Below, in pieces: positions 33,380-44,392 of a stretch of 64,000 bases of DNA. The stretch comes from Stratiolaelaps scimitus (lineage: Eukaryota; Arthropoda; Arachnida; Mesostigmata; Laelapidae), in the NCBI GenBank assembly GCA_019614645.1, contig JABWDB010000049.1:1860001-1924000 (forward strand). Reading direction: 5' to 3'. Positions within the stretch are counted from its first letter, which is position 1; each line of letters starts with the position of its first letter. A program made the position numbers and the translations under genes. Below the pieces are notes generated by a model. It saw only the letters and a list, made by a program, of their open reading frames with translations, ran no database searches and was not told the DNA's origin.

Positions 33380-34230
33380 ATTTTGATACGATCTCTCTCT
33401 CTCTCTCTCTTTCTCCCTCCCCTTTCTCGTTCACAATCGCTATCTTCTCTGCCGCTCTTTAATTTCCCTTCTCTCTCTCTCTCTCTACCACTTGGTCGCT
33501 CACCCATTCGCTCAGTGACGCACTCTCATCGGTGGAGTGGTTACAGCTCGAGACGTCCGCGACGGACGGTGCCCGCCTCTGCCTCGCGGCGTGATAAATC
33601 ACAAGCGCCAGCGGTAACTTGTCCGCTGACTCTCTTCGCCGACGTTCGCGCTTAGCATACAGAGGGAAAAAATTAATTACGTGCGCTTGTGCTTCTGTTG
33701 CTACCTCCTCCGGCGCTACTACAGACCCTGACTGCCGCGGCGGCGGCGGCTGCTGTTGCTGCTGCTGCTGCTACTCGTGCCGTCGCTTGCCTCCTTCGCT
33801 GCGGTGCTGCGAAGGATCGCGGTCGCTGTAGACAGACAGTCAGCAGGGGCCTGGGCTCCCGCCGATCTGGTGGTGGTGGTGGCGGCGGCAGCAGCGTCGA
33901 CGACGTCGCCTGCTTCTAGCGGCCGCTCCTCCTACCACCGCTGCTGGCGGTGGCGGCGGGCGGGCGGGCGGGCGGGCAACGGCGGCGGCGGCGGCGGCGC
34001 TGTGGTCGAAGTGGTGGCGGCAGCAGGAGGGTGAACGGATGATGATGATGATGATGATATGCTCATGGGGATGCGGCGGGATAGGGTAGGTCGGTCGGCC
34101 CCGCAATGGCCTTTTGTTATCTGCTACCAGAAGCAAGGGTATAAAGGAGGAACGGGATGGAGAAGGAGAAAGAGGAGCAGAAGGGATCATGGCCCTATTT
34201 GAGGGAGGGCGGGCGGGCGGGTGTCCATTC
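33380..34230. promoter_or_regulatory. Candidate promoter-like GC island with CT tracts and G4 motifs
   Basis: CT arrays (33390-33411 and 33470-33486) precede a CpG-rich, GGC/CTG-rich island at about 33580-34030. The island has (GGGC)5 at 33958-33977, a GAT run at 34038-34056, TATAAAGG at 34140-34147, and an ATG in ATCATGG context at 34193 opening a 21-codon ORF. CT/GA tracts and GC islands are common at arthropod promoters, but no transcription start can be fixed. Open frames here on both strands are repeat-driven. Confidence 0.3.
33958..34221 (+). repeat. Two (GGGC)n G-quadruplex motifs
   Basis: Five G3 runs with 1-nt spacers lie at 33958-33976, and five more at 34203-34221, 226 bp apart. 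Both are on the plus strand, and both meet the usual G3-loop-G3 pattern for a quadruplex. Confidence 0.8.
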
Positions 34231-34330
34231 ATGCCAGCGTCAAGATGCTCCTGACCATCCGGCCCACTTTCTCACTGGGGAACAGTGAGAACTGACTGAG
34301 TGACGTGAAGTACTGCGACAGTTACCTTAC

Positions 34331-34413
34331 CTGGCTGCTATTGAAGCTGTGGCTGTCAATGCGGCTGTTGCTACCCCTGCTGCCGCCGGAGCTGATTTTG
34401 CTCCTGCTACCAT
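34331..34413 (-). CDS. Candidate first coding exon, Ala-rich, 27 codons then a splice donor
   Basis: On the minus strand an ATG at 34411-34413 (ATAATGG context, A at -3 and G at +4) opens 27 codons plus 2 nt ending in CCAG|GTAAGG, a near-consensus donor with the intron from 34330. The peptide is Ala/Val/Thr-rich, starting MVAGAKSAPAAAGVATAALT. Such a segment could be a disordered or targeting N-terminus. A family B SINE copy lies immediately upstream at 34441-34521, so any promoter would be beyond or inside it. No partner exon was found. Confidence 0.22.
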
Positions 34414-34440
34414 TATTTTCTTTTTTTTTGACCTGGAAGT

Positions 34441-34521
34441 GATGTGGTTGCTTGGGCCATACTTCGGAACCACTTTCGCATTAGTTCAAACCATATGTGG
34501 TGTCCTGTGGGATTCGAACGC
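34441..34521 (-). mobile_element. SINE-like family B, copy 2
   Basis: The minus strand carries CGTTCGAATCCC (B-box-like), then ACACCACATATG, TAATGCGAAA and TTCCGAA, in the same order and spacing as copy 1 at 9733-9926. The head upstream of the B box is not recognisable here, so this copy is truncated or diverged at its 5' end. Confidence 0.55.
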
Positions 34522-34744
34522 GCTTCTGTTACTATTTAGTGATGTTACTGCAGACACTCTATAACTTCTCTCAGCGCGTTGGCCTAATACCAGTAGACCG
34601 ATAACAGGTGACAAAAAAAGCAAACCACAACCGATAGTAGAGTGCCCTCAACAGGTTGTTTCATTATGGAAACGAGGAGTGGTTTTTCACTAATTGCCAC
34701 ACACACACACACATACACACGATTATATATATATATCATAATTG

Positions 34745-34746
<2 letters not shown>

Positions 34747-34782
<36 letters not shown>
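34747..34782. repeat. TA dinucleotide array, 36 bp
   Basis: Perfect TA array preceded by CA repeats and a shorter TA run. Confidence 0.93.
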
Positions 34783-34784
<2 letters not shown>

Positions 34785-35342
34785 GGCCAGGACTGAACAC
34801 TGGACCAACAACAGCAACACTTCTGTCATCATACAAGTTCAAATAATAGTAATAATAATGACGAAACCTCACTATTCGTTGAATATTTCGCATGCATTTG
34901 TGGCTTTGAACATATATGGATGCAACATTTAGCTATGCTTTATCTGACACTGTCGACAAAATAGCCACAGTGGTTGCTAATGCCGAACGACTGCTAACGA
35001 TTGAATTGAACTCGAACAGCGCAGGGCTTTGCAGACGACGATGTCGATAGCAACAACAGCAGCTGCATCAAGAGCGTGCCAATGGTGACGGCAACATGTA
35101 TATCACTGACGCATTGTTCAGTGGTCAAATGTAGCACACGCTGCTCTTTTCCCATAGAACTCCCTGCAACAGCAGCAAGCACAGCCACCACTATTCAGAC
35201 ATTGATAGAGATGGAGAGAGAGAAAGAGAAAGAGAGAGAGAGAGCGACGGACAAACACTACCCCGATAATGATCGCATGCGCTGACAGCGAACCCGCGAA
35301 CCACCACCGCCATCATCTTCAGCATCGTCATCACCATTACAG

Positions 35343-35345
<3 letters not shown>

Positions 35346-35374
<29 letters not shown>

Positions 35375-35375
35375 A
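35346..35375. repeat. CTG triplet repeat, 30 bp
   Basis: Perfect CTG array of ten units. Confidence 0.93.
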
Positions 35376-35474
35376 CAGTCAGAGAAAGAAGGGGTCTCTT
35401 GGCGCCGCCGCCGCCGCCGCCGTCACCGTCGACAAGATTCTATTACAAGAACATGCAAGCTAACAGACAACAAT

Positions 35475-35894
35475 ATGTGCAGCAGCAACATCTCTTCTAT
35501 TTGGGACTGTCGTATTCACTGTTCTGCTGCGGAGCATCGAGATCAAGCGCGGACGCGGCGGCGGCAGCTGCAGCGGTGGATGCTGAGGCAGGACACCAGT
35601 TGTGGTAATGGCGGTTGCATTAACAGCGGCAGCAAGAGCAGCCAGCTCGTGGATCAGCGCTTTCAAGGTACTATTACAGCTACAACTGGAGCTCTACCAC
35701 AAGTGCGTTCACCCCAAGACGCACACAGTCGCTACACCACTAACAACGGCTCAGACAACAACGCAGCGACAACGACAGCTCCAACAGCAGCAACAACAGC
35801 GATCTCAAGAAAGCAAGGCAGGATCCGACTGACACAGTCGGCCAGGGCAACGGTAGTCATCCTCCTGACTAAGCGGAATGAACGAATAACGTAG
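35475..35894 (+). CDS. Candidate ORF, 139 aa, hypothetical
   Basis: An ATG at 35475 opens 139 codons to TAG. The product is Ser/Thr/Gln/Asn-rich and basic, with Cys in the first third (MCSSNISSIWDCRIHC) and a basic C-terminus ending LLTKRNERIT. A donor-like TTTCAAG|GTACTA at about 35668 would cut it, so the reading may be shorter. A second plus frame at 35602-35832 and two minus frames overlap it. No domain is recognised. Confidence 0.15.
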   Translation: MCSSNISSIWDCRIHCSAAEHRDQARTRRRQLQRWMLRQDTSCGNGGCINSGSKSSQLVDQRFQGTITATTGALPQVRSPQDAHSRYTTNNGSDNNAATTTAPTAATTAISRKQGRIRLTQSARATVVILLTKRNERIT

Positions 35895-37107
35895 CGCGCG
35901 CTACCGACGACGCCTCTGCCGCCGTGAATCCTATCGAGCGATGGTCGCTCTGACAGCTTGCTCCGGCGACGATGATGGCTGAGATGATGTGAGAGAGAGT
36001 TCATGTAAACGCTAAGGAACTAAGGGAGGGCCCAATCGATAGCAGACACTGACCGCTACCAGTCGGCTGCAGCCGCAAGCGGCTGCACTCATATCTGTGT
36101 TCCGCTCAATCGTGCCGTGTCCCCAACTACCCCCAAACCGCTCGTTTCTGCCGCCGCTGGCGACGATGCAGCACTCTCTGGTGGTGGTGGTGGTGGCGGC
36201 GGCGGCGGCGGCGGCGGTGAAGAGGAGTCGCCGATAGCAGTGCACCAGCAATACTGACGCGTGGTCCTTTAGCCACGTAGAATTCTGTTGACCGTGATTG
36301 TCTATCTATGTATGTATATATCTATCTATCCACTATACACAGTGTATAGAGACAATCACGGTCGCCACCGGATCCTACATAGCTACACGTCCACGGTAGT
36401 CACTTGGTGCCAGTGTGGATGAACTACAAATAATACACAAATGGTGACAAAAGTGGCCAAAATTGAAAAATCCAAATGAATAGTTCGAATGATGGCAACA
36501 CGAACGCAAACTTCCACACGGGAGACAGGTAGGTAGGTAGGTAGGCGGGATGTAGGATGGAGCAGTCGTTGTCATCAGTCAGGCAGTTAACTGTTGCAGC
36601 GGCCAAGGTAGCACTTGCTGTTGTAGTCGCAGGAGTAGCAGCAGCCGTAGCCATATATGCAAATAGAACCATATCGGCAGTGGGATTGCTGTGGCGGCCG
36701 TCGCAGGTGGATCATTTTCAAGTGACCGCCCTACCGGATTGCCTATCGAAGCTATTGAAGATAGAATGACGGTGGGTACTATGACCGCTGGCAGCCTCAC
36801 GACGGTGAAGTGGTTTCTGAAAGGAACGGCAGCAGCGGCGGTGGCCGCGGCAGCGGCGAAGGTGGCGGCGCCGTTCACGGGGACGGCGACGTCGACAACG
36901 ACGACAACAACAACAACAACAGGAGCAATCGTTCCAACCAATGCTGTAAAGAGAAGAAATAATGAAGATGAAATCTCAGCGACTGAAGATCTCGTGTAAC
37001 TCCGGGGCGATCTTGGAAGACGTCGCTGAAAACGCATGCCACCGAACCAATACAGCTACAACTGCTATCGGTGTTGTTGTTGTTGTTGTTGTTGTTGTCA
37101 CAGCTCT
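35895..37107. other. Triplet-rich stretch with a hairpin and ambiguous frames
   Basis: GGT/GGC run at 36180-36218, perfect hairpin at 36290-36363, GTAG tetramers near 36530-36545 and a GTT array near 37074-37098. A plus frame from ATG 36766 to 36999 (77 codons, Ala- and Thr-rich, ending KRRNNEDEISATEDLV) and a minus frame at 36579-37037 compete. The plus frame has the more natural C-terminus, but I cannot confirm it. Confidence 0.35.
36290..36363. repeat. 14-bp perfect inverted repeat with a 46-nt spacer
   Basis: GACCGTGATTGTCT (36290-36303) is reverse-complemented at 36350-36363 (AGACAATCACGGTC). The loop contains CTAT/GTAT microsatellite sequence. It may be a small foldback element into which a tetranucleotide repeat has grown. 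Confidence 0.75.
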
Positions 37108-37192
37108 CCCAGTCGCCCCCTAAACTAAACTTTTTTCGGGCTGACTCTCAGCCAACATTTAACGTCCACGGTACCGCCCCCAGTCGCCCCCT
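37108..37192 (-). mobile_element. 5'-truncated SINE family A tail with a 14-bp target-site duplication
   Basis: CCCAGTCGCCCCCT occurs at 37108-37121 and again at 37179-37192 as a perfect direct repeat. Between them lie 57 bp which, on the minus strand, read GTGGACGTTAAATGTTGGCT followed by CAGCCCGAAAAAA. This is the conserved 3' module of family A (compare 59410-59450 and the tail of the 2563 copy). A truncated tail bounded by a duplication is the expected product of target-primed reverse transcription. The element is on the minus strand, with an A-rich end at about 37130-37136. Confidence 0.8.
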
Positions 37193-39842
37193 GTGTCTCT
37201 GTCTTCTAATGACTGTATTGAAGGGAAGTACATTGACCATTTCGGTGTATCCTGTAAATGCCACCGTTGGATATGTAACTACAATGACAAAAGTAGCTGG
37301 AAAGTTACAGAAGCGGTATCAGGCTACAAATCGATGCCAATCGATGATGCAGATGCTGCCGTCGCCGTCGGTGGTGGAGACGAAACGGTGGAACATTGTC
37401 AAATTTAACACAAAACAGAGTCCGATAATTGTTGCTGGCGCTGCGGCGGCGACCGCGAATGTGCTTGTGTCGTGGATGTATTCCGCCATATGCCTATATA
37501 TTGTAGTTAGTATATATGCCTATTCGAGTGTATGATGGCGGCGAAATCATTGTCAACTGCTCCTCCCTGTTAACATAGGTGACAAACACCAATCAACATG
37601 ATGTGGCTGCTGATACTTGAGCTCAATACATCTCTATAGCATGTAGTGGCAATGGACGTGACAATGGCGTGAAATTGTGGCGAAATAATTGGCCCCTGCC
37701 CGCAGCAACGGCAACAGCATTACATCAGCGAATCATGTTTATTCGCAGACGGGACGATGTGTGATTTTCAACGTTTCCCGAGACTATTTCATGTTCGGGG
37801 TGGGTGAACAACTGAGCGCCACCTTACGCCAGACGACTGCAATTTCGCCCTAGAAGGGACTGTTATAGATAAGCGAACACTAAAGAAGCATTCGTTTGAA
37901 TCAGATGAATTTCAGGGCAGACTGTTCAAGCTGGCTGTTTGGTGGGTCATTCGTTAACTTCTCGCCGCCCTTTTGAAGCCTTTTACCCCTATTTCGGTCC
38001 TGTTGCCTATACTGTCGGATCAGGCGGTGGGAGTTTTCTCTGAGTGTCTGACACAAACGCTACCGATAGTTGAACTCGACAAAATTGGACAGGCGATATT
38101 GATTAAGTGCTATTGCCATATTAGAGGCCATCTAAGTACCGGTCTATCAGCGCGGAATTATGATTTCATTGAGAAAGCCACCCAAAAACCGGATAGACAC
38201 ATTTGGACACAGTGGATTAAACACTATGACGACTAACAGCGAGCTTATCAGCTCTAGATAGCTTCGGCTAATTCGTAACTTGTGGACGTTGATTCACCGA
38301 TCAATGATCACTGAATTATGATCGACGTTTACAATGTGTCAATTATCGCATTATGATTTGATCCCAGTGTACGGATCACATATTCATATCATATATTGGT
38401 ATCTGCCTTGTGAAATTAGGGTCAGACCAAGCTGATATATGCGCCTGAGGTATAACAACATTCATGTACATATTCGACATAACATTATTGTATGCCTACG
38501 TCAAAATCACCCGATATAATTTAGATGATCAGGTCCAGTACTGTTGTGCTGTGCTAACGGTCACAAATAATGGACTTTTCTTCTTTTGTATTGTCAGAAT
38601 AATAATAATAATCTACCTATAATCTACCTCATCAATTTCGCCACCGTAGAGATTTCAACACCACAACACATTTTGCGTATTCACCCTCAGATTTACTTCG
38701 ACTACTTACTGCCGAGATTTAGATGGACGTCGAATGCATAAAAACACATTTCATAGGTCCTCTATTCGTTTGGAGATTTGTCAATGTTCTAATTATTATT
38801 ACATTTCTCGTTCAAGCTTAATGTTTCTTCTGCAATAGAATAATGATAATGCAAGTTTTGATTAATTGACGGAGCTAGCGATTGCCATATGTACACAGAT
38901 ATTAATTAAATATTACACGATGCTTGCCAACGATGTTATTGCTACGATTATCGTGTTCTATTATTATTATTATCTGTTATCGAATTGATACTCCGCTCTT
39001 CGTATCGTGCAATATTTATATCATTCAGTGGCCATCCGTCGTGTTTGTCCTTCCATTGGCATATAATCTTTTTTGCTAGCCATATTGCTGTGGACACGTA
39101 AGGCTGTAGTAGCAGCAGGTAGTCTCACAGTCGTCTCACATCTATGTGAATCGTTCGTGGGCTAAATTGATATCGAAGTGATGCGAAATCCATGAATTCA
39201 ACGCTCGTTCATCTATTCCCGTGTGCTGCTTGGTCTCGGTTAGCTGTTGTTGGTCTCTCCTCCAACCGCTCTGCCGACTCCCTATCCCCGATCACATGTT
39301 GTGCTGCTGCTGCTGCTGCTCCGTCCGCATCACATTACCAGCATTATCGCTGGCAATCATCTTAATAATCATTAGCATCATCATCATCATCATTATCATT
39401 GACATTTACAAACCGCGTCACCAATAATCCGTCTTGCGGTGGCGCTTTACGTTTGTTGTTGTTGTTGTTGTTGTTGCTGCTGCTGCTGGTTGTGGCAGTG
39501 TATGTGTCTTAAATCGACCAGAGGGGGGGGGGGGAGCTAAATGCGAAGGGGACAAAATAATAATAATAATAAAAACGGAGAAAAACACACACACAAGACG
39601 AATAAGAAGACGAGGAAAAAGATGAAGAAAACAAAGAAGTAAATTGGCAACGGGAGTAACGAACACTAGCTGTTGTTGTTGTTGTTATTCTGCTGCTGCT
39701 GCTGCTGTTTCGCGATGCTGCTGATGATAGTGATGCTGCTGATGATGATGATGATGATGACTGGTGACGGCTCTTTTGCTGTCCGTCGTGAGTTGTCCGT
39801 TTGTCTGTCTGTTTATCTGTTTGTCTGCCTATGTAAATGCAG
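37193..39842. other. AT-rich stretch, no gene supported
   Basis: A 154-codon plus frame over 37071-37535 runs through the SINE remnant and is discarded. A repeat-free plus frame of 87 codons at 37973-38236 has no splice context. From about 39220 triplet runs (CTG 39303-39320, GTT 39451-39476), a G-tract (39523-39533) and a GAT run near 39738-39760 appear. Confidence 0.4.
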
Positions 39843-40071
39843 GCGGCGGCGGCGCTGCTGCTTCGCCCAAAGGAGGAGCTGCTGTGGCCAGCCACGGATC
39901 ACAGACCACCTCGAGTGTGGCGGGACCATTCGATTGCGTCGAAGCGGTCACTGCAGCCGCCGCCGTCGCTGATATCATCACTATCTCTCTATCGCTCTTC
40001 GTTCTTCTCTCCTCAAAAACAAGAAGAGAAAAAAAAAGATCACGAAGAGTCAGCTTGCCTGTCAGCCAGGG
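39843..40071 (+). CDS. Candidate internal exon with a membrane span and stop-transfer basic cluster
   Basis: A long pyrimidine-rich tract (about 39790-39835) ends in ATGTAAATGCAG, a strong acceptor-like site. A donor-like CAGGG|GTGAGT lies at 40071/40072. The 229 nt between have one frame that begins Gly/Ala-rich with a HGSQTTSSVAGPFDCVEAV linker. It continues into a hydrophobic stretch of about 20 residues (AAAAVADIITISLSLFVLLS) directly followed by SKTRREKKRSRRVS. A membrane helix followed by Lys/Arg residues is the classic stop-transfer layout of type I membrane proteins. The basic cluster comes partly from GA-rich sequence. Another frame is also open (ATG at 39837), so the reading frame is not settled. 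No receptor family is recognised. Confidence 0.32.
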
Positions 40072-43000
40072 GTGAGTCGTCGTCGTCGCCGTGGTGGTGT
40101 AGTAGCGCCGAGAGCTTCTTTTGCTTCATCTTCTTCTTCTTCTATTTCTTCAACCTTCTTCGTTATTTTCGGGGTTATCCGGGCCGCCGCTGTGGCTGCT
40201 GTAGCCGCCGAGTTGCGACGCTCGACCCAACGCAGCCATCATCGCCATCGTCTTGCTCATGGTCTAAAGTTAGCTGTCGGTAGAACTCGGTGTCGCCTGA
40301 CGCTGCTGATGCCGTTGCTGTTGTTCGGTGCTGCTGCTGCTGATGGCGACGCCAGCAACAAACGGAAAGATATCGACCGACGACGCTCGGTAAAGTCAAG
40401 TGTCGGTGGCCCCTGCGATTCGTGTCTTCAATTGGCCACCGAAGAATGGCCGCCACTCGCCGACCGATTCCACCGGCATTGACTTGAGTTGACGATCGCT
40501 CCGGTGACGCGTCGGACGAGCGCCTACGGCAGAAGCCTACGCCGAATGCAACCGTAATTCGAACGTAATCCAAGCGGCCCTGTCCACAACACCGCATGAA
40601 ACTTGTCCAACAGATTACAACAACAGGCAACAACAACTACAGAGAGAACGTAGTCAGGGGACAATAAACACATGATTAAGAAGCGGCGGCAATCAGAGAG
40701 CAATATATCACGTCGAATATTAGTGCGTTCCTTTTTCGATTACTAATTTTTCGCCACATAGAAAACCAAACACAAGCAGTAAATATAATTGACGACGGTA
40801 ATTGTCTGCCACGCTGAAATTCGAGGATTACGATTGTCCCATAATTATCTTACATTGCTACTAACGTATACACACACACCCACACAAAAACATATCGATG
40901 CATCGGTATTTGACTGTCATATGCGGAGCTATCACGCGTTGAATTGATAATAATCATAATAACAACAATAATAATAATAATCGCCATTATCGCCTCGATG
41001 TCAATGTTGATTTATAACAACTGCAGAGGTCCTGCTTCGAACGATGTGTAGTTCCCTCCTATCTAAAGAGGATTCTGCTGAAATGTAGAATATACTAGCT
41101 AATAAACAAGTAGATAAGTTAATTAATAAACTATAATCACAGAAGTTTGACGGGCGAATGGAGGACGACGCGATCAAATGATATCAATCGCAAACGGTGA
41201 ATCACAATGTTTTCATGAAGATCATTTCGCTCGCACAAAAACGATGATGATTCCCTTTCGGAAAATCTGGACTGCGACATTTTCATGAATTCGTTTTTTT
41301 TTGTTTTAACAATGCACGCGATAATTAAAATCGTTACGCGTCTGTTCTACGAAATAAACTCTAGATGTCCTCACCTCCATGTTGCTTATAGCTTAATATG
41401 TTTGCCACCGCATTCTTAGCTCGGCGGATGTAATCACATATGGTTGGTTGTGTTATCGTATACACGGATCCGTGCAGCCATCACTGATACGTAGGGCTAA
41501 TGCTAAAATCAACATATTTGACCAACGCCCTTTGTCCGAGCCTTGAAGATACGTCAATCGGACTATGGGTCTGCAACAGACACACCATCGTGTCATCGTA
41601 GCCATCTTAACTAATCACTCTTGAACAGACCATCTCTATCTACTCTCTCTCTCTCGCTGCGGCGACAGCTGATGCATTTATGTTTTTTGGATCACGGAGA
41701 ATCCTCAGGCAGACGAGGCTTCACAGCGGCAGACAGCTGATTATGTCGGATCACTAATATCGATCAGGTTATACAGTCGTAATAGACGAAGCTAGCGAGG
41801 TGCGGGGTTTTAGTGGATGTGGGCCCCACAGCAGCAAGTAAATGCCGCAGATGTGATACTCGCTCTGTCGTCAGGCATTTAGCCCTTAATCTCATTAAGT
41901 AAAAACGAAATGTTCGATGTTTGGCCAGCATCATTTAAAGCGTTAACTGGACGTATGCCAATCCAATACGGTTCAATAAGTTTACTTATTCAGCAATTCA
42001 TTCATCTGTGCTATTGTACGCATATTGTATAATGATGGATACGACACAATTGGTTGGGGTGTGCAGCGCTGCTTTGCTGTTCAAAGGCACAGGCTGTTCG
42101 GTCTCCAAGAAGTGGAGATGGCCAATATCGCCCGCGAGGAGGGCGATATTCGCCGTCTTTGCTGCCGCGGGCACCGACTAACGGCGAACTAAGCGAGCGA
42201 GCGACCTCACGTGTGGCTGGCTCGTTGCTGCTGCTGCTGGTTGGTAATGAGTTGCTCAACAGTTGCTTTGTCATTGGCATCGTTCGCTTAATGCTGGTGT
42301 CGTCCTGTTTCTTGTGTTAGCGGCGGTGGCCATTCCTTCTAGTGATTTCTAGTGATATGTATCTGCTATGCCCTGTGCAGCCATCACACAAACCACTCTG
42401 ATCCGAGTTGCGATCTTAGCACAATGCCATTCATTGCTTTCTATTTAATGGGTATTAAATAACCCGACGAGCTATGTAGACATCTTGTCACGATAGTTAC
42501 ATCGATCACCACAGCAATTTGTTTCGAACTGATCACCACAATAACTTGTTTCATGTTCTGGTAGTACACATGGGTTTTTGGCGTCACACACACACACACT
42601 CATCTATTTAACTTGTTATAATATTCAAAGGCCCACTTCAATCATTCGTCCCGTTAACGCAGGAACTTATATGTGCCCAGTTAATGACCCACATTTTGAC
42701 CGGGATTTTGCCGACTGGCCGGTGACAATTGAAGACACCCAATTGGAACTGCACGAGGAACACAACAACCCTCTATGGGGAAATGGGCCCAGCACTCACA
42801 AATGGTATCAACTGCGGGCGCTGAAATGATAGGCGCCGCGGGCGATGCGCCTGCTTGTACAGACTGACAGAAACGGCCGCCGCCGCCCTCCCAGAGCGAG
42901 CAGTCGACCGACCAGCAGGCAGGATCAAGACAGGAAGTTTCACGAATAATGTTGTGAAATGAAGGAGAAGTGTTCTCGACTCACCACTGCCACGATAACA

Positions 43001-44334
43001 ATCAGAAGGTGGGTACCAGCTTTACTTCGAAGTCAGCCCGGGGACAGCTGCTTGAAGCCCAATATGTGAATGAATTTGTAGAAAAGCTTAAGCATAAGCT
43101 AAAGTGCGTGACTGATCATCCTTCCGATAACTAAGTGTCAACATATAGACGGCGTTGTGCACCACGATACCACATATCTAGATTACCATAGGAGTTTTGT
43201 TTGGCATATATATATATATATATACAATTGACTGGAAGCACTCGAACAACATGGAAAACGTCATAGAAATATGACCCTGTGAGATATTTCAAGTTTCAAG
43301 AAACTAAAACAACGTTGAAAAGCAGCAACACAACGTAACTAGAACTGTCAGTAAGATCCAATATCAGATAACAATGGTCTTATGATTTCGACACACTTCA
43401 CTTGTGTAGCTTCTTCGGCTTGGTGCTACTGTTGAATTCAACCCCCCCCCATATATATATCTATATATATATACTACTGGTAGCAACGACAGCAACAACA
43501 GCGTCGGGCACATCAGCATCATAGTCAATCCCGTCAGGCCAGTGCAAGATGTGTTTACAGTTTCGCACACGGATAGATTTATAATTTTCTTTACGGCTCG
43601 ATCGAAGACAAGCGACCCTCGCTAGCGTTCAGAGCGACGGAACCCATTGGAATGAAGGGAAGCGAAATAGCTGCCTGGGAAAAGGGATCTCGGAAACCGC
43701 AAGACTATATATATATATATCGTGTGGATGTTTTAGATGCGATTGCTGCTGGCTGTCATCTGCCAACTGGCAGTTTTCGAACATTCACAGGAACACTACA
43801 GAATATATATATATACACAATATCTATATATTGTGCCATGATGACAGTCGCAGCACAAGGGTCATATCGGTAGGGAGGTTGACGTCGGACCTGCGGCTGC
43901 TGCAAGCTACCGGGATTTGCCTTCTCGGTCTGGTCTACTTTTTATTCCTGTTTTTCTTTCAGGGAGAGAGAGATAGAAAACCGTTGACCATCTATTCTTG
44001 TTGTCGATCCTTCCGCAGTTCGGTCTGACGTTCATTTTTGAAGTCATTGCTATTTCACTCATACGTTAGCCTCTTTGGGATGACTGGCTGGTTGGCAAGT
44101 GATGATGCTTGCCTTCCTGTGCTCTGATCTGTTGATGCTGCAGGCGGCCGCTGGCGAGTGATGCTGAAACGATCGCAAACGTTGTTCCGTCCACTAACGC
44201 AACTAATGCACACGCAGCCGTACTGTCATTTAGAAAGCACTAGGTTTGAGGGACCAAGGAAAGAAGAAGTGCGCGTGAAATGGCATGATCGTAAATGATA
44301 ATCAGGTCGACGATTGAATGGAAACATCGGTCTA

Positions 44335-44342
<8 letters not shown>

Positions 44343-44389
<47 letters not shown>
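44343..44389. repeat. TA dinucleotide array, about 47 bp
   Basis: Perfect alternating AT array. An interrupted TA stretch continues upstream to about 44335. Confidence 0.94.

Positions 44390-44392
<3 letters not shown>

Larger units (their letters stand above)
34522..35474. other. AT-rich stretch with a TA array, then GA and CTG repeats
   Basis: TA array at 34747-34782, CA repeats at about 34699-34720, GA array at about 35213-35243, CTG array at 35346-35375 and CCG run near 35404-35421. No gene supported. Confidence 0.4.

Noticed and set aside
37071..37535. 154-codon plus-strand ORF
   Set aside because: It starts in a GTT repeat (poly-Leu) and runs through a SINE insertion with its target-site duplication. 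No splice or start signal supports it.
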